This document shows, piece by piece, positions 28,682 to 35,073 of a stretch of 64,000 bases of DNA; position 1 is the first letter of the stretch, and every line of letters starts with the position of its first letter. Both the position numbers and the translations under genes were made by a program. Source of the DNA: Neogemmobacter tilapiae (GTDB lineage Bacteria > Pseudomonadota > Alphaproteobacteria > Rhodobacterales > Rhodobacteraceae); contig NZ_BMYJ01000012.1 in the NCBI RefSeq assembly GCF_014652215.1, positions 40,154 to 104,153 on the forward strand, written 5' to 3'. The notes under the pieces are model-generated. The model searched no databases. It saw nothing but the letters and a program-made list of their open reading frames with translations, and was not told the DNA's origin.

Positions 28682-29046
28682 CCCCGCCGCACCAGTTGGG
28701 CCGTGACTCGCGCCGGGGCAAAAGCCTCTTCCAGCACTCTGCGGGCCGGTTCAGGATCAGCCGCGCCACAAAGAAAGATATCCAAGGCGACAAATCCGGT
28801 TTCCGGCCAAGTGTGAATCGATATATGCGATTCCGCCAGCAACAGCACCCCCGTCACCCCGCCCCCCGGAAAGGGATGCAGCATGGCCTGCAAGACCCGC
28901 GCGCCCGCCGCCTTGGCCGCCCGTTTCAGGCAATTCTCCACCTCTTCCAGACTCAGGGTCCGGGCTTCGTGGAAATCCAGCAACAAGTGTTGGCCGGGCA
29001 GTGGAGCAGCGGTTCGGTCCATCTTATCGACCTGCCCGCATTTCAT
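28678..29046 (-). CDS. speD: S-adenosylmethionine decarboxylase proenzyme
   Basis: Produces decarboxylated AdoMet, the aminopropyl donor. 122 residues, the short class typical of bacteria and archaea. The self-cleavage site lies in AESHISIHTWPE: Glu72-Ser73 cleavage gives the pyruvoyl group on Ser73. His78 and Cys93 (DIFLCG) are the expected processing and proton-donor residues. The start at 29046 has no obvious ribosome-binding site; an internal ATG at 29022 with AGG upstream is a reasonable alternative. Convergent with the spermidine-synthase-like gene, overlapping by four bases, so the two act together functionally but are transcribed separately. Confidence 0.92.
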   Translation of the reverse strand: MKCGQVDKMDRTAAPLPGQHLLLDFHEARTLSLEEVENCLKRAAKAAGARVLQAMLHPFPGGGVTGVLLLAESHISIHTWPETGFVALDIFLCGAADPEPARRVLEEAFAPARVTAQLVRRG

Positions 29047-29134
29047 CGAAAGGTAAAGCAGATTGCAGGACGCCTTCTGCCCCTTTTCACCCGACCGGTG
29101 TCATCATAGGTCTGGCGTCGCAGCAAGGTCAGCA

Positions 29135-29701
29135 ATGATGCCTCTTTGGATCGACAGCCTGTTTCCCGATACGGTTCTGGTCTTGGGGCCGGGCCAAAAT
29201 TTGCTAAGGCTGGCCGAGGCCCGGCTGCAACTGCCACCCCGTGACATCGCCCGCGCCGCCTCGGGCCTGCCTCTTTGGCCAGCCGACCGCCGCGGCGCGT
29301 TCAGCCATTGGCAGGGACAAAGCCTTTGCCTGCTGGCGCGCGGCGCGGCGCACCACTATGGCGCCGATGTCGAAGGCCGGGCCGATGCCGAAACCGCCGG
29401 CCTATTGCGGGCCGAGGCGATGGGCGCGGGCGACCTTGCCAAGCTGCGCGCGCGCGCCTTGCCCGATGTCGAAACTCTGATCTTTTCGGCCAAGGAAAGC
29501 TTTTTCAAAGCGGCGTTTCCGCTGGTCGGTCGGGTCTTTGGCTTTGACGCGCTGGAACTGGCCGAGCCGCCCCAAACAGATCATCTGGCTTTCGTGTTGA
29601 CGCAAAATCTGGCCCCTGCTTTGCGGCAGGGACAGCGTGTCCGCGTCCGCTATGTCAGATTGGAAAACGCCGTCGTCACATGGACCAGATTGTCGGCATG
29701 A
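29135..29701 (+). CDS. 4'-phosphopantetheinyl transferase, EntD type
   Basis: Transfers phosphopantetheine from CoA to the carrier domain of the siderophore NRPS. 188 residues from MMPLWIDS. The magnesium-binding pair Asp78 and Glu80 is in YGADVEGRA, and the second motif FSAKESFFKA holds Lys120-Glu121 and Lys125. The start at 29135 is chosen for AAGG about 8 bases upstream and because the sequence upstream does not resemble family N-termini; the frame is open from 29063. Its last 52 bases overlap the convergent sigma factor gene. Confidence 0.88.
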   Translation: MMPLWIDSLFPDTVLVLGPGQNLLRLAEARLQLPPRDIARAASGLPLWPADRRGAFSHWQGQSLCLLARGAAHHYGADVEGRADAETAGLLRAEAMGAGDLAKLRARALPDVETLIFSAKESFFKAAFPLVGRVFGFDALELAEPPQTDHLAFVLTQNLAPALRQGQRVRVRYVRLENAVVTWTRLSA

Positions 29702-30222
29702 TCGCCCATCGCCAACAACAGCCGTGCATGGCTTTTCGCAATGATCGCATGGATACGGGCCGGGGAAAGCCCTTCCCGCGCCGCAATATCCACTTGGCGG
29801 CACTCTCCCAAGCGATGATCCAGAAACATGCGCCTGTGTGACAACGGCAGAGTTTGCAAACCCGCCATCAGCACCGCCAACTGTTCCCTGTCCGCACAAC
29901 GCTGCTCCGGTCCCGGAGCCGGGCTGGCCGGTTCTTCGGTTTCGCCGCCGCTATCCCTGGCTGATCGCCGCAACTGGTCCAGCGCCAGATTGCGCACCAT
30001 CCGCCGCAAAAGGCCCCGTGCACTGCCCAGTTCCGGCCCGATGGCCCGACTGTCCAGACAGCGCAGCGCCGCTTCTTGCACCACATCCTCGGCGCGATCC
30101 CTCGCCCCCAGAATGCGCATCGCATCGCCGATCAGCAATTCGCGTTCTTCAATCAGATGGGCGATCAGTTTCTGACGCGTCAAGGCGCAGGCAAACGCCT
30201 GATTTTGGGCAGATTCAGACAT
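29650..30222 (-). CDS. ECF-type RNA polymerase sigma factor (FecI-like context)
   Basis: 190 residues with sigma region 2 (about 25-85: MRILGARDRAEDVVQEAALR, then RRMVRNLALDQLRR) and region 4 (about 120-175: LPLSHRRMFLDHR, VDIAAREGLSPARIHAIIAK). Downstream of the siderophore biosynthesis operon on the same strand, so it probably directs iron-starvation transcription, as FecI does. No FecR-like anti-sigma gene is seen nearby and the TonB receptor lacks an obvious signalling extension, so the usual FecI-FecR-receptor relay is not evident. Confidence 0.85.
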   Translation of the reverse strand: MSESAQNQAFACALTRQKLIAHLIEERELLIGDAMRILGARDRAEDVVQEAALRCLDSRAIGPELGSARGLLRRMVRNLALDQLRRSARDSGGETEEPASPAPGPEQRCADREQLAVLMAGLQTLPLSHRRMFLDHRLGECRQVDIAAREGLSPARIHAIIAKSHARLLLAMGDHADNLVHVTTAFSNLT

Positions 30223-30359
30223 GACGGGCCAAGCTTTCCAAAGGGTTGGGTCTGCTTGGCACCGGGCTGAGTAGATGCCCGCCTTCTATCTGATGGGCTC
30301 TCTGGCGGCAACAGCGATATGCAATCAGTGATTGAAAATCGGCGGGTCGCCGCGCCGAT

Positions 30360-31637
30360 TCATTCGGCGGCCAGCAAGGTTCCGCCGCGCACTTGCTCCA
30401 CCACAGACCGCGCGATTTCTTCGGCCCGCAACGCCAGCACCGAAAGCAGTGTATCGCTCAACCCATGCGTCGCCTCGCTATAGCCCTGCACAAAGATGGC
30501 CGGGGCAAAGCCCGCAACCATCGGCAGCCGATAATCCCGCGCAGGCGGTTCGCCGGTCTGGAACCGTGTCAGCCCATGCAGCACGCTGGAATCCAAGGCA
30601 CGGTCATAGCCCGTCGCCAGCAAGATCATGTCGGCCTGCAATTCGCGCTTACCCTCCGGCCCGTCCAGCACCAGACGCAAGCCCTGCGCCGTGGCCTCGG
30701 CATGAACCGGCAGACATTCGCTGTGCAGCGTCAGCCGGTCGCCGCCCTGCACCGATTGTTCGTAAAGCAGATCGTAAAGATCCGCGATGTTGTCGCCATC
30801 CGCCACCGCATAATTCGTCGCGGCCAGCGTCGTCAGGGACTTTTGCCGCTGGGCTTTTGGCAAGGCATGGAACCGCGCCGTCTGTTCGGGATCGAACACT
30901 TCGTTCACAAAGGGGCTGTCGTCGGCAGGCCGCATGGCCCGCCCGCGCAGCACCAGATCCAGCCGCAACCCTTCGGCCCGCCCCGCCAGATCGCCAAAGA
31001 TCTCGGCAGCACTTTGCCCGCCGCCCAGCACCACGATCCGCATTCCCGGTTGCAGCCGGGGCAGGGCCTTGGTGCGATAGTCGTTGGAATGGATCACCCG
31101 CGCATCGCCGCGCAGTCCCGCAAAAACCACAGGCCAGCGGGCCCGTCCGCCCGGGGCTATGACCAGATGACGTGCCCGATGGCAGTCTTGTTCACCCGCC
31201 GCATTCTGGCTGATCACCTCGACCGCTTCGATTTGGCCCGCAGCCTCCACCGGCTCGATTCCCACCACGCGTCGGTCGTATTCGCAGACTGGCATCTGGC
31301 TTGCGACCCAGGCCAGATAGTCGGTGAACTCCACCCGGCTGGGGAAAAAGGTCTTGCGGTTGATGAATTTGCTCAGCCGCCCCTTGGCATGCAGATAGCT
31401 GACAAAGGAAAAGGCGCTTTGCGGGTTCCGCAGGCTGACAAGATCTTTCAGGAAAGACACCTGCATGTCGGCCCCGGGGATCAGCATCCCCGGATGCCAA
31501 GCGAATTCCGCCCGCGCCTCAAGGAAATGCGCCCGGATCGGCTGGCCCATTTCGTGCAACGCAACGGCAAGCGACAGGTTCGACGGGCCAAAGCCCACCC
31601 CCAGCAGATCATGGGGGCGATGGTCTTGCGCGGTCAT
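30360..31637 (-). CDS. L-ornithine (or L-lysine) N-monooxygenase for siderophore synthesis
   Basis: FAD- and NADPH-dependent hydroxylase that makes N-hydroxyornithine or N-hydroxylysine, the first step of hydroxamate formation. 425 residues, SidA/PvdA/IucD family. The FAD loop is LLGVGFGPSNLSLAVAL near residue 12, followed by the family signature FAWHPGMLIPGADMQVSFLK. The NADPH loop is VVLGGGQSAAEIFGDL near residue 205, and ILLATGYDRAL lies near the C-terminus. Its ATG overlaps the stop of the acyltransferase gene by four bases. Ornithine is the more likely substrate given the NRPS; lysine cannot be excluded. Confidence 0.93.
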   Translation of the reverse strand: MTAQDHRPHDLLGVGFGPSNLSLAVALHEMGQPIRAHFLEARAEFAWHPGMLIPGADMQVSFLKDLVSLRNPQSAFSFVSYLHAKGRLSKFINRKTFFPSRVEFTDYLAWVASQMPVCEYDRRVVGIEPVEAAGQIEAVEVISQNAAGEQDCHRARHLVIAPGGRARWPVVFAGLRGDARVIHSNDYRTKALPRLQPGMRIVVLGGGQSAAEIFGDLAGRAEGLRLDLVLRGRAMRPADDSPFVNEVFDPEQTARFHALPKAQRQKSLTTLAATNYAVADGDNIADLYDLLYEQSVQGGDRLTLHSECLPVHAEATAQGLRLVLDGPEGKRELQADMILLATGYDRALDSSVLHGLTRFQTGEPPARDYRLPMVAGFAPAIFVQGYSEATHGLSDTLLSVLALRAEEIARSVVEQVRGGTLLAAE

Positions 31638-32677
31638 GATGTCCAGACTCCTTGGGACAAAAGGCGCGCCGGTGAAAGCCGCAGGGGACTGCCCCCGCCG
31701 GTTTCCGGCCGCGCCCAGAGGCGGGATTCAAAGAAGTGCTGGCGCTCCAGACGGACAAGGCTGGCACGTTTATGGGCAAAGTCGAAATCGCGGACATGCG
31801 CGAAACCGCCCCGGCCCAGGTTTTTCAACTGCTGGACATGGCTGGCCTTTGGCTCCCCAAGGATCGCTTGCGTCCGGGGTTCGGCCAGAAACATGTAATG
31901 CATCAGGCTGGGCAGCCAGGCGGTGACATAGTCCGCCCCGCGAATGTCTTCCTCGCCCACCAGAACATGCCAGCCCCGATCCCAAGGATCGGCATCACAA
32001 TGCGCCCCGATCCGGTTTTCACGGGCCCAGTAGAGTTCGAAATAGGCAAAGTCGCGGCCATTCAGCGCGGCGATGACGGGGAACATATGGGGGTCATCCA
32101 GCAGGCGTTGCAGATAGGCGCGATGTTCCTCCAGCGTGCCCGATTCCTCAAAAAAGGCCGCCACGCGCGGATCATTCTGCCAGCGGTGAAATGTTGGCAG
32201 ATCGTCCAGCGTCAGCGCCCGAAAGCTGAGCCATTGGTCCAGCCAAGGGATATGCCGTCGATAGATAACGCCCTCGGGCTTTGGCGGGCGCAGCGGAAAG
32301 CGCCCATGGGGGCCGCTTTGCCAGATCGTCGGAAAGCCCGTCAGCGCCTGCGGCAACCAACGGTCCGGCACTTGCCAAAGGGCAGCAGGCAGCACCAAGA
32401 CCCCATCCGGCCCGTCCAGCACCGCCCCCATACGCCGCAGGTCCGGCAACAGCCCCGCCCATTCAGACCCCACCAACCGCAAGGCCACCTCGCCCCCTTG
32501 CGCCGTCAAGGCCTCGAACGCGGCCAGCGCCTGCGCTATGGAAAGGGCAGGGGGCGCGCTCAGGTCCAGCCGCCCCTCGCCCTGATCCCGCAAAGCGACA
32601 AAGACCCCGTCACCAAAGGCCACGGCATCGCCGGAACGCAGTGCCAGAATCTCGCCGGAAAGCAGGTCACGCGGCAT
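31634..32677 (-). CDS. Siderophore N-hydroxyamine acyltransferase, IucB-like GNAT
   Basis: 347 residues. An N-terminal adaptor (about 1-165) precedes a GNAT domain (about 165-335) of the IucB/RhbD/VbsA class, recognised by FRALTLDDLPTFHRWQNDPR, FAYFELYWARENRIG, DRGWHVLVGEEDIRGADYV and ILGEPKASHVQQLKNLG. It acylates the hydroxylated side-chain nitrogen to give the hydroxamate iron ligand. The acyl donor is not readable; a hydroxyacyl-CoA would supply the hydroxyl needed for ester oligomerisation. Tightly coupled to the hydroxylase (overlap) and the esterase (3-base gap). Confidence 0.9.
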   Translation of the reverse strand: MPRDLLSGEILALRSGDAVAFGDGVFVALRDQGEGRLDLSAPPALSIAQALAAFEALTAQGGEVALRLVGSEWAGLLPDLRRMGAVLDGPDGVLVLPAALWQVPDRWLPQALTGFPTIWQSGPHGRFPLRPPKPEGVIYRRHIPWLDQWLSFRALTLDDLPTFHRWQNDPRVAAFFEESGTLEEHRAYLQRLLDDPHMFPVIAALNGRDFAYFELYWARENRIGAHCDADPWDRGWHVLVGEEDIRGADYVTAWLPSLMHYMFLAEPRTQAILGEPKASHVQQLKNLGRGGFAHVRDFDFAHKRASLVRLERQHFFESRLWARPETGGGSPLRLSPARLLSQGVWTS

Positions 32678-32680
32678 CGT

Positions 32681-33553
32681 CTATTCCTTGTCCAGATCAA
32701 AGGCCCAATGCAGGGCCCGGTTCACCGCCACCGGCAGCACCGACATATGCGTCTCATCCGCATAGATTTCGCAGGCCGTCACCACGCCCTTCGCCTTCAG
32801 CGCCACAGCCATCTCTTCCATCGCCGCCACCGTCCGGATGCGCCCCTTCTCCGCCAGTCGCGCCTCGACCTCGGCCCCCCGCGTCTGGAACGGTGCCAGT
32901 TGCATTCCCTCCCATTCGCCCGCCGAAAGATGCACGCGTGGCGCAGGATTGGGCACGACAAACCCATCCAGATGCTTCAGCAGGAAACTCTCCTCCCAAG
33001 TGATCGCCGGGCTGGCCGCGATCCAATGGCGAAAGGCCAAGGGCTGCGTGAACAACAGCCACAGCGCGAACAAGCCGCCAAAGGAATGGCCGAACAGCGC
33101 CTGTTCGTCCAAATCCAGCCGCACATGGCCCGCCAGAAACTCCCGCGCATCCTCCAGCAAGAACCGCGCCATTTCTGCCCCACCCCCCGTCCGAACCTCG
33201 GGTGTATCCGGCCAGAACGGCGGATAGCTGGCCCCCGGCGGCGGCCCCAGATCCCAACTGCGGCGGAACGGGTCATAGGCATCCTCCGTCGGATAGCCCA
33301 CGGCCACCAAGGCCCCCCAACCCAGATTCGTCCCCGTAGGCCACATCGCCTGCGACCGCATCACATCCACCGCTGTCCCGATCACCGCATTGCCGTCCAG
33401 CAGCCACAGCGCGGGCCAACCCGTTGCAGGGGCTTCGCCCGCAGGCACCCAAAGGAACACCCGCCGCACTGCCCCGCTCGCCCGATCCTCCAGATCGAAC
33501 CAGCGCGTCCCCCCCGCCCCTGCCAATCCCTCGCCGTGAAGTTTCACATTCAT
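32681..33553 (-). CDS. Alpha/beta-hydrolase, siderophore esterase (IroE/Fes-like)
   Basis: 290 residues from MNVKLHGEG. The nucleophile Ser lies in LFGHSFGGLFAL, and the overall pattern (VFLWVPAGEAPATGWPALWL, LLDGNAV, WIAASPAITWEE) is that of esterase family D hydrolases, which cleave ester-linked siderophores such as enterobactin trilactone. The catalytic His is probably in YADETHMSVLP near the C-terminus. No signal peptide, so it likely acts in the cytoplasm to release iron. The start at 33553 overlaps the stop of the PLP enzyme; a longer frame upstream lies over that gene. Its presence argues for an ester bond in the siderophore. Confidence 0.82.
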   Translation of the reverse strand: MNVKLHGEGLAGAGGTRWFDLEDRASGAVRRVFLWVPAGEAPATGWPALWLLDGNAVIGTAVDVMRSQAMWPTGTNLGWGALVAVGYPTEDAYDPFRRSWDLGPPPGASYPPFWPDTPEVRTGGGAEMARFLLEDAREFLAGHVRLDLDEQALFGHSFGGLFALWLLFTQPLAFRHWIAASPAITWEESFLLKHLDGFVVPNPAPRVHLSAGEWEGMQLAPFQTRGAEVEARLAEKGRIRTVAAMEEMAVALKAKGVVTACEIYADETHMSVLPVAVNRALHWAFDLDKE

Positions 33554-34707
33554 GCCGCTGCCCTTTGTGCCGAACTGATCGCGTTCAGCACATCTTGTTC
33601 CAGCACCGCCACCGGTTCCAGCCCCACCGCCAGACGGATCGTCCTTGGGCTGACCCCGAACCGCCGGAAGGAGTTTGCCGCCCCCGCCAGCCCGCAAGCC
33701 GCTTGCCCCGGCACCATCAGGCTTTCCGGCCCGCCCCAAGAAACCCCAATCCTGACCACCCGCAGCGCATTGCAGAATCCTTCCACATCCACCCCATCCG
33801 CCAGATCAAAGGCGAACAGGCCCCCAAAGCCCGTCAGCCCCTTGGGCCGTTCCACCAGCAATCCCGGATGATGCACGGCCGTCACCAAAGAATGATCCGC
33901 CAGCCGCCGCGCCAGATACAGCCCGCTGTCCCGATGCGCTTGCATCCGCAGTTCCAGCGTTCGCATCCCCCGCAGGATCAGGAACGCATCCACCGGTGAC
34001 ATCCGCCCGCCATACAAATGCGTGGCCTCATGGTCGATCTTGCCGATCAGTGCCTTTGGCCCCGCCACCAGCCCCCCCAGGGTATCGCTGTGCCCCGACA
34101 GATATTTCGAGGCCGCATGAACAATCAGATCGATCCCCAGCGCCGCAGGCGTCTGAAAGATGGGCGTCGCCCAAGAATTGTCGATGACTGAAATCACGCC
34201 CAGCCGGCGCGCCGCTTCCCCCACCGCCGCCACGTCTTGCAACCGAAAGGTCCAGCTTGTCGGACTTTCCAGATAGACCAGCTTTGCCCCCGGCAAGGCA
34301 TCAATCAGCGCCTGCGTATCCCGCCCATCGACATAGGTCACGCTCACCCCGAACCGCTTCAGCACCGTTTCAAACAGCCGGAACGCATCGGAATAGATGT
34401 GCTCCACCGTCACGATCCGGTCGCCCGCCGTCACGAAAGGCATCACCGCCCCGCAGATCGCCGCCATCCCCGATGAAAAGCCCCGTGCGCTTTCCGTCCC
34501 CTCCAGCCGCGCGATCAGCGCCTCCAACTCTGACACGGTCGGATTGTCGCCACGGGAATAGATATAGCGGTCCGACCGCCCCGCAAAGACATCGGCAATC
34601 TGGGCATAGCTGTCGAACAGAAAGGACGAGCTTTGAAAGATCGGCGTTGCCGTCGCGTGATGGGGCACGGGCAGGCTTGGGGTGATCAGGTCGGGGGAAA
34701 AATGCAT
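33550..34707 (-). CDS. PLP-dependent trans-sulfuration family enzyme in the siderophore operon
   Basis: 385 residues of the Cys/Met-metabolism PLP family (cystathionine lyases/synthases, methionine gamma-lyase). Landmarks: YSRGDNPTVSELEALIARLEG, SGMAAICGAVMPFV, the PLP-contact region VISVIDNSWATPIFQTP and the Schiff-base Lys in HAASKYLSGHSDTLGG. It heads the biosynthesis operon, opposite mbtH. A sulfur amino acid enzyme is not a standard siderophore gene. It might process a building block, for instance by epimerisation, or supply methionine. The start MHFSPDL at 34707 has GGAG 7 bases upstream; the frame is open to 34740. Confidence 0.85.
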   Translation of the reverse strand: MHFSPDLITPSLPVPHHATATPIFQSSSFLFDSYAQIADVFAGRSDRYIYSRGDNPTVSELEALIARLEGTESARGFSSGMAAICGAVMPFVTAGDRIVTVEHIYSDAFRLFETVLKRFGVSVTYVDGRDTQALIDALPGAKLVYLESPTSWTFRLQDVAAVGEAARRLGVISVIDNSWATPIFQTPAALGIDLIVHAASKYLSGHSDTLGGLVAGPKALIGKIDHEATHLYGGRMSPVDAFLILRGMRTLELRMQAHRDSGLYLARRLADHSLVTAVHHPGLLVERPKGLTGFGGLFAFDLADGVDVEGFCNALRVVRIGVSWGGPESLMVPGQAACGLAGAANSFRRFGVSPRTIRLAVGLEPVAVLEQDVLNAISSAQRAAA

Positions 34708-34760
34708 CGAAGGCTCCGTCGGGGTGATCCCATTGGCCATAGGACGCGCCGGGTGCCCCG

Positions 34761-34822
34761 AAATTCACCGCAACGCAGAAAAATTTCTGCGAGGCAGAAA
34801 ATTTGGTGGCTGGGGTGAATTT
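34761..34822. promoter_or_regulatory. Nested dyad in the divergent siderophore promoter region
   Basis: An outer inverted repeat AAATTCACC (34761-34769) / GGTGAATTT (34814-34822) surrounds a perfect inner palindrome CGCAGAAA-AA-TTTCTGCG (34774-34791), followed by a partial copy GCAGAAAATTT (34794-34804). A further small palindrome GGAAA-G-TTTCC is at 34846-34856. The inner element resembles iron-control elements of alphaproteobacteria (AGAA-TTCT type, bound by Irr), but the match is loose. The location between two divergent siderophore operons makes an iron-responsive operator likely. Confidence 0.5.
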
Positions 34823-34869
34823 TGCGCAACCTGCCGCGTCCTGTGGGAAAGTTTCCAAAGGATGGCGCA

Positions 34870-35073
34870 ATGACCAATTCGACCCTGACCCACGCCCCTT
34901 GGGTGATCCTGCGCAACCATGAAGGCCGCTATTCGGTGTTCCCCTTGGCCCATGCCGTGCCCGCCGGTTGGCAGGTGCAGGGCGAACCGGCAGGGCGTGA
35001 GGCCTGTCTGGCCCGCATCGCCGAAATCTGGACCGACATGCGCCCCTCCGCCCTGCAAGAGGTAATGGCATGA
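34870..35073 (+). CDS. mbtH: MbtH-like protein
   Basis: 67 residues, the standard size. Family motif: WVILRNHEGRYSVFPLAHAV, then PAGW, close to the consensus NxExQYSLWP with PAGW; the C-terminus has IAEIWTDMRP. MbtH-like proteins bind and activate adenylation domains of NRPSs. The start is at 34870. Its stop overlaps the NRPS start by four bases, so both are made together. Confidence 0.93.
   Translation: MTNSTLTHAPWVILRNHEGRYSVFPLAHAVPAGWQVQGEPAGREACLARIAEIWTDMRPSALQEVMA

Noticed and set aside
31736..33871. 711-residue open frame on the plus strand across the siderophore genes
   Set aside because: Antisense to the GNAT, esterase and PLP-enzyme genes, which have clear motifs and overlapping starts and stops. 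The translated text is low-complexity Arg/Pro/Gln.
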